A stretch of 64,000 nt of DNA from Scleromitrula shiraiana (taxonomy: Eukaryota > Ascomycota > Leotiomycetes > Helotiales > Sclerotiniaceae), in NCBI GenBank assembly GCA_028455995.1, contig JABELC010000012.1, positions 682,001 to 746,000 of the forward strand. Reading direction: 5' to 3'. Each line of letters opens with the position of its first letter. The stretch's first letter is position 1. The notes under the pieces are model-generated. The model saw only the letters and a program-made list of their open reading frames with translations, had not been told where the DNA came from and made no database searches. The translations under genes were made by a program, and so were the position numbers. Of this stretch, positions 48,996-62,600 are shown one piece after another.

Positions 48996-49580
48996 GGAAT
49001 TATAATATGAGAATTCCAGGATTGAATTTTAGAGTTTTGATCGTTAGAGATAGTGATGTTCGAGAGAAAATTGATTATAAACTACCGATACCATACCACC
49101 AATATTCATTTCCGGGTTGTGACTGAAAAATTTCTCTGTCTCCATCAAGCGGAACGATAAGAAACTTGTTTGTTTTTAAATACAAGAACAGGAAGGCATA
49201 CTTTGAAGGCTTAGAGTTAAGGCTGACACATTTAGTGTGTAGAGATAAAGTATACGATGTGGGGGATTTGACGGTCCGCCCCGAGTCCCCATGATAAATA
49301 CTTGCTTACTACCTTTCCATTTACCATTAAATATAAAATCAGCGAATTTACTATTCCTTTGATAAGGCACTGTTCTTGGGAGGATTTTCTGTAAACCGAA
49401 AATGGATTTGTGCAGTACCGTGTTGTCCGCAGTCGATGTGGGATACTACCCCGTAATTTCAAGGTTGTGCAACCACCCATTTCGTACTTTACACACGCTT
49501 GAAACTTGCTAGAAATTTGAATATATATCCCGCAATATATCTATCCATTATCAATCTAATTTATATGTGAGATACGATGA
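48996..49580. other. Gene-free interval
   Basis: 585 bp between the HET gene and the membrane-protein gene. ORFs here are short and on the opposite strand without any family match. Confidence 0.5.
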
Positions 49581-50958
49581 ATGACAATTCAAATGGCCAT
49601 ACTAATTGTCCTCTCCCTTTTCCTCACCATCACTATCACCAACGCATTCGCCATAACATCTCAACCCCCCCTACCCACCCACATCCCCTCCATACCAAAA
49701 TCCCTCCAACTCCACCGTCGCCAAACAACCGCCTTCATAACAACATGTGGCTTCTCAACCGGCAACGCAAATCTCCCCACAACCGCCCCGCCCGACTACG
49801 ACTGTCGGCAAGACACTATCCGATCCCTCTGGGGCTTCTGTCCCATGACAGAAGCTGATATCGTGCACTGTAGATTTGCCGGGTATTGTGTTGATTCCTC
49901 GGCCTGTTCAGCGGGTTGCGGGAGTTCGAATATGGTTTCCACTACTTGGTTCGTCTCACTAATATTGCCCTGCAAATCTATTGGTCGAATTGTTAATAAA
50001 CAAATAAATACTCAGCTCAGATCAAAGACAACCCTTTTGTTCCTCAGCACTATTAGTATCCTCACAACGGACATTTACACATCTTACATGCGACACGATA
50101 TCTGGTGCTGAGTTTTATTTGGCCGTTGCTACGACGACTGCGCCGCTGAAAGAAGGATCTTCAAGTTTGGCACAGCAGGTCATAACTGTTACGGCAGCGC
50201 CGAGTTCTGGTTCTGAAACTAGGAGTGTTGGGGATTCGTATTCGGGTGTGAATTTGGCCCCCACGAGTTCGGGGAGTGAGGGGGTATCGTCAGGGGGTTT
50301 GAATTCGGCTTCTTCTTCTGTGAGATCTTCATTTCCGTCTATAGCTGTTACTTCACTTCCGTCATCAACGGCTATATCTATACTCTCGTCAACCACCACC
50401 AGCAACGCCACCACTAACACAAATACCAATCCCACCACCACCTCTTCTTCAAAATCCTCACCATCAAATTCCAATACCAATAACACCAAACTAACAATAG
50501 CCGGCGTGCTCATCGCCCTCGCCCTCCTCTCCCTCACCATCCTCCTCCTCTTCTTCCTCAAAAGAAACCGTCTCCATCCCCATTCCCATCTTCGTTTCCC
50601 ATTCTGTTTCCCCTTCCCCTTCCCCTTCATCCCCAAACCCCCTCAACCATCCCCCAAATCATCCCTCAAATCACAAGCACAAGCACAACCACAACCACAC
50701 CTCCCAGAGCTCTCAGCAGAACCCGAAGCAAACGTGAAAGGAACGCACGAGATGCACGATAGTCGGGAGGATTGCAAGGAGTTGGATTCGGGGTTGGATG
50801 AGCGGACGAGGGGAGATGGGAAGGTGTTGGATGTTCCGGGGTTGGCGTGGGGGAGGAGGGAGAGGGATAGGGAGAGGGAGAGGGAGAGGGAGAGGGAGAG
50901 GGAGAGAGAGAGGAAAAGAAGAGGGGGTGGAGTGGGAGCGGTGGAGTTGGAGGCGTAG
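49581..50958 (+). CDS. Single-pass membrane protein with Cys-rich ectodomain and Ser/Thr-rich stalk
   Basis: Exons 49581-49948 and 50016-50958 join (GTTCGT donor, ACTCAG acceptor) to give 436 aa. A signal peptide (1-24) is followed by a Lys/Arg-type cleavage (LHRRQ). The ectodomain is small and Cys-rich (CGF, DCRQ, FCP, HCRFAGYC, SACSAGCG and, after the join, CSSDQ, FCSSA, LTC). Next come a Ser/Thr/Asn-rich stalk likely to be O-glycosylated, one membrane helix at about 281-303 (LTIAGVLIALALLSLTILLL) and a cytosolic tail. The plan resembles fungal wall-stress sensors (Wsc/Mid2-like), but the Cys pattern does not clearly match WSC, so the role is inferred. The tail ends in an Arg-Glu dipeptide run encoded by a GGGAGA microsatellite. 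Confidence 0.8.
50851..50912. repeat. Coding GGGAGA microsatellite (Arg-Glu repeat)
   Basis: About ten hexamers, GGGAGA/GGGAGG with AGAGAG at the end, coding for alternating Arg and Glu in the cytosolic tail of the membrane protein. Because the unit is six bases, length changes stay in frame. Confidence 0.85.
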
Positions 50959-51707
50959 AAGTGGAGGCGTAGGGGCAGATTAAAGGATGGAGGGTGGGTT
51001 TGTTGGGTTAGGGTGGTGGTTAGCGTTGTAGATATGAGGATGTATGGAGATCTAGGGGTGTTATGTTATTGTCGATGAATAGACTGATTAATAAATAAGT
51101 GAACGAAATAAATCACCAGGAGGTGGGTGGGTGTATTAATTAAATCATGAACCATCCATCATATTATGCCAAATCAAAAATGTATATTCTTAACGTCTAA
51201 ATCTTACTCAAATAATCGAATATAAACGTGATTATAATTATCTATAACAAATTTGATTATTATAATATTCCGATTGCTCAAAACCAAATTAGATATTATA
51301 ATAGTTAGATTGTTTGAGCAAAAGATGGTTCATGGGTTAACGCAACCCCTAGTGAACCCTGAGTTTGCTTAGTAATGCGGGAAATGGGAGTGAGTATCTT
51401 TAGTTTTTTTTTTTTTGAATTAGAGTTTTTGTTTTTCTTCTAATGATCTTGATGATTAATTCTTATATTATCAGAAAATAAAAATAAAAGGCAAAAGAAG
51501 ATGTAAATATAAATATATTTCTCCTTAATAATATTTATTCGCTACGAACTACAAGCCCAGATCTACCTGCTATGTACTGATTAAGAACCGTTACCAATGA
51601 CAATGCCAATCCCAAAGAAAAAGCACAATCCTATAACAAACATCCATCCATCCATCCAATTAAGGTATCGAAAAATAAAAAGAAGTCCAAACAACTAAAC
51701 ACCCTCC
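50959..51707. other. Convergent intergenic region, AT-rich
   Basis: 749 bp between convergent genes. It holds an 11-bp-inverted-repeat element (51146-51334), a T-run near 51408 and an AT-rich stretch (51470-51540). No gene seen. Confidence 0.5.
51146..51334. mobile_element. Possible 189-bp MITE-like inverted-repeat element
   Basis: CATGAACCATC (51146-51156) has its exact reverse complement GATGGTTCATG at 51324-51334. The 189 bp between the ends is AT-rich and contains an internal inverted repeat (ATTATAATAT against ATATTATAAT, about 51257-51301). No coding capacity and no clear target duplication. It could also be a chance inverted repeat or a terminator structure. Confidence 0.4.
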
Positions 51708-53863
51708 TTATCTATAACCCCTCACATGGCCATTAGGAAACAAGAATCTATCGTTATACTCCAAAACGTTAAGCGCATGATTCCTAGCCCTCAGCTTAAC
51801 GCCGACATCCGCATTTGATTGTCTCGTTACATTTATATTGGTATCTCCCTGATTAGCATCATCGTCATCATCATCGTACGTAACCTCGTTATTCGGTGTA
51901 CGTACGGGAACGGAAAGAGAATCGAGAGGAGATTGAAGAATAGGGGAAGATTGGTCTGGGGCTTGTGGCTGTAATTGCGCAGGAGAGGTTTGTAGAGTAT
52001 GCTGGAGCAGTGGAGCAGAAGGGGGGAGAAGTCCGCGGGAAGTCGGGTGGCTGGGTCCGTTGGAGGGGAATAGTGTGGCGATTCCGGGGAGGCGGACGGG
52101 ACGCGGTGTGGTGCGGGGTGGAATGTTAGCGAATATGGGTGAGGGTGGTGAGGATGTTAAACTTTGAGGTGGAGATGCTGGTGCGGAAGAGGTGGTGGGA
52201 GAGGCTGGGATGGCGAGTTTTTTCTTGGTGGGATCCTCGGTGAGGGCTTTTTCTTTTCCTTTAGTCATGCTTTTTGATTTCGGAGCAAGAGTTTTGGGAG
52301 TAGCGACCGGAGCGGCAACCTTAGAGACCGGAGGATTTCTCCCTCTCCTCCTCTCCTTATAAGATGCCGGTTTTTGGAAATTAATCTCCGCCTGCGCACT
52401 ACTACGAATCTTCGCCATAACCCTCGCAGCAGCCTCGTCCCGGAAGAAAGTCATCTCCTCACGAAGTTCATGCGCCCATCTCTGAGGAACAGATCGATGA
52501 TCTCGTAGAGGAAGAGAGGTACAAACAGCTTCTCTAGTCGAGTGTTCTGAGTCTCTACAAAGATACCGACGCGGGGCACCCATCTCCCCAATTTGTTGTC
52601 GCATGCCCTCTACAAAACTATTATACTCATCGGTGATAACCGCCCAATCAATTATCCCCCCATTTTTCTGATGACGCTGCACAATCTGTACAAGGATATC
52701 TCGTTCCTCGATGGTCCAAAACTCTTCTCTATGATATGCTTTGCCGAAGATTCGACGGAGGATTTGCGCACGCCAGTTGTTGAGTTTTCGGACGTTTTGC
52801 ACATCGCTCCAGTCTACTTTTACGTGGTATCTGTATTCGATTTCGCCGCCTGTGACTATACCACCGGGGGCTTCTTCGTCATCCCATTCTTCTCTGCAGC
52901 GGACGATCTCTTTGCTTGGGTCTGGTTGGTTTAAGAGCGCGGGGCTGCGATCAACGGTGCCGTCATCAATGCATCGGTGCCCTCGTATTCCGACGGGTCT
53001 GTGAATACTATTTATCTATAAATCTATCAGTAACGGCAAGAAAAGTAGCTGGTGAGAGAAACAGGGAAAGATAATGATGCTTACACGCTTCTGCCTTTGA
53101 TCAGGAGTTTCGTTGTCTATATCAGGAGCTGCGGGTGCAGGTACCCACTCCATATATCCCGCTTGATGGCCAGGGCTACGGCTACGAGAAGGGAGAGAGA
53201 TAATCCTCTGTCTCTTGGCCTCATTGGTAGGACCAGCATCGATATTCTGGTTCTCAGATGACTTGAAACTGCGCTTCTGGGGAGCGGCATTGTCATCGAA
53301 CTATATATAGTGTCAGCATCTACACGTCCGATAAGCAGTAATAATTTGAGAAGAGCCTACTTCGTCTGCAAATCTAGCACGATTTCGTGTCTGATGTAGT
53401 GTTAGCAAAGGGTAAGTAATTAATATACTTAAAAGAATTTCCCTGAACTTACCAATCGATCCGCAGCAATAACTCTTCTTAATCTCTCCCGCGCATTCCC
53501 ATACGCCTGACTTTCCACATCCGGATTCGTAAAAGTACTCAAACTCCCCAGCCCTTCCAGTTCTCTCGCAGCATCCAACATAACACTAGTAGAGCTACTA
53601 TATCTATATTCACAGAACCTTAAAACTGCCTCCAGAAGAACAGTATGTTGAGGATGCGACCGAATGATATACATAATATTATTCGCATCACGACGTTCAT
53701 CAAACTTCATCTTCTCCTCTGCATCAGCTAGGTCTGGGTTCTTCTCATTGGGGGAGCTCAGTCGTGCGCTAAGACCGTGCATTAAACGGGCTATTGAGGA
53801 GGGGTCGTTGAGATCTATGTTGGAGAGAACACATGATTCGTTGTGGCGTGGTTTGGAAGACAT
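51708..53863 (-). CDS. Nuclear-type protein with SANT/Myb-like motif, unknown function
   Basis: Four exons (53453-53863, 53361-53390, 53085-53300, 51708-53015) give 654 aa. Exon 2 is only 30 nt (TRNRARFADE), and the joins are in phase 0 throughout. The last intron has a TACTGAT branch just 8-10 nt before a TTATAG acceptor. The N-terminal 140 residues are helical, with a conserved-looking block (MLDAARELEGLGSLSTF). Around 318-360 the segment FWTIEERDILVQIVQRHQ...IDWAVITDEYNSFVEG fits a single SANT/Myb helix-turn-helix. The C-terminal third is Pro/Ser/Thr-rich and disordered. Lys/Arg clusters (KKKL, PQKRS) suggest nuclear location. I know of no named family, so I propose only a possible chromatin or DNA-binding role. 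Confidence 0.75.
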
Positions 53864-55570
53864 TTCTTCTTGGTGGTTTCTGTGAGGTTTTGGGTTAGTG
53901 AGGGGTATTTCGAGTGATAGAGATTTGTGAGGTGAGGATGGAGTGAGATTGTTTTTGATGGAAATGAAGTGAGGAGTGTATAATCAGATGGGTGATTGTC
54001 GCATGGTTTTTTCGGTGAAGAGTGGTTGGATGCAGGATAGTGAAGTTTTAAAATGAGCTGCGGGACTCTCGTTTCAACTGTATGGGTTTGGATAAACCTT
54101 GACATAAAATATATAGAAATATGTTATGTATCTATGAGAGTCTTTCTGGACTTAGAAAATTCCCATGGCAGCTATGGTATGCTATGGCATGAAAACAGCT
54201 GTAGAAAAAATCGAAATGACGTACCTGTTATACAGAAGACTTTTGTAAAGCTTCGAAGTAGATTGAGTGTGCGTTGAAGAAAGGATTCGTAGTAAGTAAT
54301 TTTTTTCAAAAACTAGCTGTCATCATGTTAGCAAGCTTTCTCTACTAGATTACTACAGTATCTCATGAATTCAGAGGTTCAGTTACAAGAATCCGGAAAG
54401 ATCTCACCGTAAAGTTTTGTTTTGTTCCTAGTGAAGAAAAGTGAAGAAGAAACCACAACATATGTCACTTAAAAACAATATCATAGACTTACCAAGAAGA
54501 TATGAAGTGATTTTACAATGACTAATGTGTAGGATACGAGAGATTCAGCGTGTATGTGGAGATATTGAGAAGTGAGTTTTTAGTTCGAGGAATTAACTGG
54601 TCAGAAAACCTAGCAAAAATCAGTCTTCTATCCTCATATGACTCCTAGACGCATGAGTGAAACTCAAGAATAGTGAAGCTTTTGAAAAATCACTAGAGAA
54701 TAGAAAAGATGCGAATAAGATATTTTTTTCAAAGAGTATTTATGCCGATACTCGGGGAAAGAATGGGGAAAGAGAAATCTAGACATACCAGGAACTTTCC
54801 TCCTTTTTGGAACTATCTCTTGTGGAAGGGAAAAGCGATAAGAGTTGAGCAGCAAAACCAAGTACGTTTATATCTCAATACTAAAATATCAAAGACGAAG
54901 TAAAATAAAGTAAAATAAAGTAAAATAATTTTCTCAGAAAACAAAGATGTAGATTTTGGGATTGAAAATGAGGAATTTTGAAAGTTGAGAAATAATTTGC
55001 AGAAGACTGGAATAATATATTTCGACCAAGAAAAAACATATTGAGGACTTCTTGTTCTCAGCTCTGATATTTTACAATGAATGCAAATGTAGTGAATATT
55101 TTGTTTTGAGCCCCGCTCTAGTGATTGTATTTTATCTTTGTTGATTGGAATTTTCTGTATGATGGATTCTCTGAAAATAAGATGTTCATGGATTTAGATG
55201 TAAAGAATGTTTGCTAGATTATAGACTGCGTTAGATAAAAGTTGAATATCTTTTATTGTGATGCTTGACTGTTGTAGTAAAATATCAGAATTGACTCTCA
55301 GAGAATGAAACCGTAGTCAAGTGAAGTTAATGTTCGTTTTAGATTCAGATGGGATGGGAAGGTTGGGTTGAATAGAGAGTGATATGCTAGGTAGTGTATA
55401 GCTCGATATATGGGTTATTCTATTATCTTTATTTAATTAATCAATTTCTATTGTACAGTTGATATAATATAACACAAATCGTAGACAAAATTTCCTATCT
55501 TACAAGAAATCTTTCATATCCAACCCATATCCAACCCAGCCTCCTGCATCCCAAAACATACATACCCAAA
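53864..55570. other. Gene-free interval
   Basis: 1.7 kb between two minus-strand genes. It contains three copies of AGTAAAATAA near 54897-54927 and AT-rich DNA near 55420-55460. It should include the SANT-gene promoter and the ATPase 3' UTR. No gene seen. Confidence 0.55.
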
Positions 55571-57798
55571 TCATTTCCCCTTATCCTCATCCTCCTCCTC
55601 CTTCTGCTCAAGCACCACCTCCACCGCTCTCTCCCCCCTCCTCTCTCCATCCCCTATCTTAATCCTATACTTCCCACCCAGCACCAAATCCTTGGCTACA
55701 ATCTCTCTCGTTCTCCCAAGACTCTCAATATCATTAATCCTCTGCAGCGTGCGTTCCAAATGTTCATCAAAGCCCTCCTCTGAGCAAATTTTCCTAAAAG
55801 CTCTTTGCATTGGTACCGAATCTGCTCTTACCATTGCTTTGGATGTAATTGTGAAGATATTGACGTGATCGTATGCTTGGATGAAATCTGCTCGAGTCAT
55901 GATTTGACGGGCGATGTGGAGGGGGATTTCGGGGATGTTGTGGGATTCGTCGGAGAGGTAGGAGGGGATGTCTTTTTCGGCGGCAACGAGGGCTTGCGCT
56001 AGAACCATTGCTGCGGACTAGGATATATTATTTGGCGGTTAGTTAATCAGAAGAGCAAGAAAGAGGGATTTCATATGGCGGGTGGGAGAGATGGGCAACT
56101 TACGGCGTATTTTTGTTGATCCATAACATCATCATCCATTTCCATTCCCAATATCCAACATTGGTTTAGAAACCATCTTCTTTCTGTATCGATGATATTT
56201 TCACATGTTTGAAGCATATCGCGAGATTTGGCAACCCGATTTAAGAAATTGAGACGTCCTCCAACTTTATCGTAGACCTCGTTTAAGATTTTAGAATCTG
56301 GAATTTCACCAAAATATTTTTGTCGGTATCTTTGGAGAGCACTGATAGCTTGAGCACGGGGTAAATCAGGTATGGTGGTGACCTCCATGCGTGTTGCTAG
56401 AAGCTTTAGACGTTCATAAACCCAATAATCGTCACTGTTGAAGATCATCGTAACGAGATTAGCTGCTGCCCATTGTTCGGCTCGTTGTTGTAGAAGTTCA
56501 AGTAAATCTCTTCCGTTATCATCATCTCGAAGCAAATGAACGGCGTTGATGATCATAATCTAGTAACTTTGTTAGTAATGCTTCGCTCAAAAGAATTTTG
56601 ATCCTACCAATGGGCCTTTTCCAGAACTTCGTCTTTTCAATGCCACCTTTTCTAATTTATTCATAGCACGTTCGATATCCAACAATGCTGTACTATCTCT
56701 TGGCCCTCTTTCTGAAAAATAAGATCCAATATAATCCTCATTGAATTCAAAATTTAAGGCTTTACCCAAACGTACTCTAAAAATTTCAGGATCCGCATGA
56801 GCTTCAAACATACTCACACCCTCACCATCAATCTTTTGCATAGCGTCCAGTAGCATACTAGATTTTCCAGTTCCCTTTTCACCAATAAATAAATGATAAT
56901 GACCACGATCCGTGCCATTTACAATATCATCAATCTTTGATTGCTCGGCACGATGTATCCAGTGTTCTTCATCATCCCTATCACTCGATGGCATTTGTTT
57001 TGTAGTGGCAGCGAGTTCTAACACTGGATCACCTGGCTGAAAAGCAATTTCCATCTTCTTAATTACTAGCCATTTGTAAAATCGGTGATACATGTATCCA
57101 CCGAGACCAAAGCCAGTTCCGAGGACGAGAACTGAAGCAAAAGCTGTGGCTGCTGCATCAAGCATTTTTGCTGAATAAGTTGGGCCATCATCAGATCGTG
57201 ATTGTCTCCAAGATTGTTCATTTCTAGATGATTCCTGATTATAGTTTTCTGCTTCGATGTTAGAGCTATGATTGTCGTGGTATTAATGAGCGATAAGCAT
57301 TGCAAAGAATGTGGTGTTACACGTGTTAATCACGTGAACAGTATCCAAAATCTTCATCAGACACAACAAAATCCATAGATGTTCTAGAAGGTTTAATCAA
57401 TCCGTTTGGGGCCTATTATATTAAAGGAAGTCATGAAAAACATGGATGTAGTACATATCATATGAGTGCCACACAAAGCCGAGACATTCAGTACATGCCC
57501 CATAGAAAATCATCATTCGATTGAAATGGTAAGTAATACAGGGCTGGCACGGAGATTTCAACCAACGGGTAAGTGGAAGAAAAAGAAAGTAATGTAAAGT
57601 AAACTCACTACTTTGGTAATTATCGTTAGAACTTGCTTCATCTTGAGATGGTGGTCGTGATTCTGTTGAGATACATTGATGTCGACATTTCAATTGTGCG
57701 ACGGGAGGTAATCGTGGCCAACAACGCGTAGGTGTAGAAGCGCGTAAAGTTGGTGATGTATAATAAATACGAAAAGATCGAATTGTTGAAGGTTTCAT
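55571..57798 (-). CDS. Mitochondrial membrane-anchored P-loop (AAA-type) ATPase
   Basis: Exons 57609-57798, 56608-57248, 56104-56559 and 55571-56017 join in frame to 577 aa. The first 50 residues are Arg/Ser/Thr-rich with almost no acid, which suggests a mitochondrial presequence. A membrane helix follows at about 96-115, then the Walker A motif GEKGTGKS (186-193). The Walker B strand IMIINAVHLL (278-287) has Asn where Asp is usual, so hydrolysis is not certain. After the ATPase come NRVAKSRDML and a C-terminal helical or winged-helix-like region ending in an acidic Lys/Glu tail. The plan fits a group of fungal P-loop proteins with a C-terminal winged helix, of unclear role. Intron 1 (360 nt) is much longer than the others and could hide a small exon. 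Confidence 0.82.
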
Positions 57799-59687
57799 CG
57801 TTAGAAGTTTCCTTCCTGACTTGGATTTGATGTACTATGTACTATGTAGCTACTATGTAGCTAGGTACACCTGCGCAATAGTATGGATTGTAGGTATGTA
57901 TGTACCTAGGTTCTATGTATGAAGAATTCAATATGGTAAGAATATTTCAAGGATATAATGTTGATTGTGTATAGCTCTTTTTAGAGATCATTGCTAGTTT
58001 GGAGTTCTGGTTATAATTTTGATGATGATGTTCGTTCAGATTGAAATTTGTTTGACAAGTAGTTTAGTTCCCGTCTGAAATTTGATGTTGCCGCGTATTC
58101 TACTTGGCATGACAGGTTGTACTAGGTTTGGTTTCAACAAAAAATTAAAATATTTGCGGCACAGTCAAAAGGAAAAGAAAAGAAAGGAAAGAGGAAAAAG
58201 GAGAGGATCAAAAGACTGGAATTTTTACTATTTTTATAAATCGGGTTGCCGATAGATATTATTTGAATGTCTAGATGTGATTGATTACCCGGCACAGTAA
58301 TGGATTCCATTGCGAGTTTATGTGATGAAAAGGTTTCAGCTGGGTAAGGTACCGAGAAGTAATTAAATTTTTACATCTGGACCATTCTTAATGGTTTTGC
58401 CAATACTGAATGAACATTGCCATTGAGATGCTAGTAAATATTAGTATTATGATACTAGATTGGAACTTATTTCATTGTTTTGGTGTGGACGTATATGTAC
58501 ATTAAGTTTCTACAGATGTCAGAAATATTTCTGTTCCATTTCTCTCCATCCAAACTCTGTAAAATGCGCAGGTGATGGTTTAGAAGGATTCTCCACTAAA
58601 TCACCACCGTTGAATCTTGCATATCTACAGCCGCGGACGGGCTACCTAGCTGTAGGTAATGAATGAGCAGCATTTCAAACGTTAGGCTTCGTTCAAGCAC
58701 CAATAATTTTCTACCATCGATTTCGGTTCACTGATGCCATTTCTCCATGTAGAAAGGCAAGAGAGAAAGAGAGGCAGAGAAATGTTATTACCAAACAAAA
58801 AGTTGAGTAAGCTTTACGAATGGGTCCTGCGTATTCCAGTAATGCGGGGAGGAGTTATTTATCCCGGTCACTGTGATAGACCCTGCTGGGGATCATTTTG
58901 GACCTTGCAGGAGACCGGACCAACGAACTTAGCTTTCCCCATATTGTTCAACAATCTTGCGGATTCCTACCGCCAGAATTGCTTGCACAAATATGATTCT
59001 TCTAGAAAAGAAACTCTGCATAGCTCTGGATTTCGGCGGCAATCAGCATCCCGGTATCAGGTATCTCTCCGTTTGGTACCGACCTCGTACTTAAATTTAT
59101 ACCGTTCACTCCAGATTCCATGCTTGTACCGAGCTATTCAAATTCTGAATGTCCATCCAACTTACAGATAATCAAGAAATATATTCTAATTTAAATCTCC
59201 ATGTTTAAGTCAAAAGTATCTGGATATTTGAATCTTATATAGACATTTATATGAATTTGTTCAAAATATATTTGAATGTCTAGTATTTGAATGAACATTA
59301 GAAAGTGGATTATTAGGGATTAGCTCGCACGAGCAATCATAACCGATTCCAGTCATGGAAAAATAATCAATTCGATGGAAATGCACTTGTACATTCGAAT
59401 CATATTTCCACTCAACCATCATGCACCTCTACGAACATTCTAGATGCATATTGAAGTACATGATCGCTCCAATGGAGCAAGCGCATCTTGTCGTAGTACT
59501 CAGAGAAAAGGCCATGCATGTGATTTTCACAAAGGACCTTATGCACGAAATTTTACGGCCACTACTGATGAATGAGTATCTGGAAGATGTCGGGCCTTCC
59601 GAAGCACTCCATATCGTATTGATTTATACCATATATTCATTACAACTCTATCTGTCTGTATAGTCAAACACGTGACCTTACGTCACA
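57799..59687. other. Gene-free interval next to the AT-rich block
   Basis: 1.9 kb. TACTATGTAGC-type short tandem repeats lie near 57832-57872 at the ATPase promoter. The ORFs at 58734-59171 and 59421-59663 have no match or exon support and I do not call them. Confidence 0.5.
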
Positions 59688-62600
59688 TGTCCGTTGAGGA
59701 GATATATATCCTCAACAGCATACAACATTCTTTTTGAACTCCTTGAACAAATAATACAATATTGATTGATATTATAATTATATAGTTCTATATTCTTAAA
59801 ATCATACAAATATTAATTAATATGCACATTATAAATTAAGACTTTTATTTTATATGCAATACTAATTTTAATAAATTTTAAATATTTTTATTTATTATCA
59901 ACAAGAAACTTTTTATAATCTTTAATAATAAAAGATTCTATAAATTATTTAGTTTTTAAACAAAGAAAAAAGCTAAATTCTACAATATTTGAATATTTAT
60001 TGCAAAAATAGTAGTTTTTAATTTTAGTTTATATATCATAAAATCTAAACATTTATTGCAAATTGAATAGTTTTTAAATCGACTTTAAAATTACAAAATT
60101 TAAATATCTATTATAAATAAAATAACGATAAAAATACAAATTATATTATATCATTTAAATATATATTATATTATTTAAAAAAACATTTTAACAAATAAAA
60201 ACGTTGATAATAACGACTATTTTATTATAATTATAAAAACAATAACAAAATCATTTATATAAAAACTTTTATTTAAAAACCTTTATAAAACTTTTAATAA
60301 ATCTCTTTTTATATCTTTATATCTTTTTATAATTGCTTTATTTTTTTTTTTACTTTATAACAAATTTATTTACTATATATTCATTTCATAAACTAAAGCA
60401 ATTATATCCAACTTAAAAACTTTATTAAAACAAATTTTGATTTAATATTAGATTCATTTTACAAATCAAGCAATTATATTTGATCTAAAACTTTATTAGA
60501 CTAAACTTTTGATTTAATATCAAATATTCATTTAATAATAGCAAAAAAACCAGATAGAAATAAACCTAATAATAATTACTATATTACCTAATAAATAAAT
60601 ATATAGCACTATTATAAGCACCCCTTCATTCTACATCATAATACTATAAACAATATAATGGGCAAAAGCGATATAAAAAAAAAAAAAATCGAGAAATATA
60701 AATATAAATATAAACTTCAAATAATTATGAAAAAAAAGCAATTTAATAAATATAAATATTTAAAATTTAGGATTACTATTAATAACTTGATAATTAAAAT
60801 GAATATCTAATCAAACCAAAAAACTCTAACTAATATTAAAAACATTATTAAGAAATTTTAATAAAAGCCTAATATGTATAAATCTATTATAAAAACAATA
60901 TTAATAAAAGATATTTAAATAAATACAAATTCTAATATTTTAAATATAAATAAAGGTTTTTTTACTCAAAAATATAGCAAACAGCATTTTTAGAGAGTTT
61001 ATGCTTAATCTTAAAAAAAACAATAAGCAAAAAATAATAATATATATAACTTTAAATATGATTAAAACCCTAAATCTAGATAAAGCAAAAAGTATTATAA
61101 AGATCTATTTGATGGATTATTTTTAAGTAATTTAAACTTTATTAATAGATATAAAGGATATAATATAAAAAATCTATATATAATAAATTATTATTTAAAA
61201 TATAAACTCGATAAGTATATAATTAGTAATTTAAAGATTTTTGCTAATATAAATTTATAGATAGATTTTAAAAAAATATTTAAAGATATAAATATAGAAA
61301 TACTTTAAATATTGAATAAAAAATATTTAATAACAATAAGAAAAGCATTATAAGAAAATAATATTTATATTAATATATCTATACTAATAATTTATATAAT
61401 ATAAAACATAATATACATAAAATTATGCTTTAAATAAACTAAAGCCTATTTAAAAAAGATTTATAGAAATCGATTAATAAAATTTAAGTTCAATAATATA
61501 AAAACAATGATAAAAGATCTAAAACAAAAATAAAATCAAAAAAAAAATGCAAAAAAACAAGCTAAAAAAAAAAATAGATTAAATAAAATACTTTAATCAT
61601 ATAAATAATAATTAATTTACTAAAACAATTTAATAAATCATTAAAAAACATCTAATCTATAATAAAAACTGATTTTGAATATTTATTCAGAATTATTCTA
61701 ATAATAATAATATATAATTTTATATATTATATTATCTAATATATAATTTTATTTAATAACTATATATTATATAATAATCAAAATCATCAAAACAAAAATA
61801 ATTATAATAAAAATCACCATAATCAAAATAACTATACACCTCAATTTAATTAAAGCTACCCTGATCAAAATCAATCTAGTCAAAATCAATCTAATCAAAA
61901 TCACTATAATATAAATAACTATAATAGAAATTACTATAATCAAAACAACTATACATTTCAATTTAGTTAAAGTCAACATAATCAAAATTAACTTGATTAA
62001 GATTAACTTAATCAAAATTATCATATATTTTAAAATAATTAAAATAATTATAATCAAAATAACTATGATTTTTAATATAAACAAAACTAAAAAAAAAAAC
62101 AAAAAAATAAAAAGATATATATATACAAAAACAAATATAAAAATCAAAAATATTATTAAAAAAAAAACTATTAATATTATATATCAAAAACCTAATATCA
62201 AATCAATTTAAACAAAATATACAATAATACAATAAAATTTAACAATAAAAATAACGATTTTAATTATAAACTAACTATATACAAATTAACCCTACAACAT
62301 ACAAACATTCCAAACAAATTTATAGTAATAATATTTCTAACCATATTTAAAAATAAAGCATTTAAATATTACATATCAAATCTTACTATACTTTTACAAA
62401 AAATAAAAAATCTAATTACAAAATTTAAAATATAATATTAAAAAGAATTATATCATTATAATATAATAAACAAATAAATAAAACTAATAATAAAAAACAT
62501 CATAAATAAAAATCAAAAAAAAAAACTCAAATAATACTTAAAACTATTTCTTATAAAAATAAAGCAATTATATAAAACCCTATTAAACAATATAAAAAAT

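Noticed and set aside
58734..59171. 145-codon plus-strand ORF next to the AT-rich block
   Set aside because: No domain, no exon continuation and codon pattern like random DNA.
61767..62147. 126-codon hydrophobic minus-strand ORF (Ile/Leu-rich)
   Set aside because: It is the reverse reading of the Asn/Gln-like tandem repeat in AT-rich DNA; not a real membrane protein.
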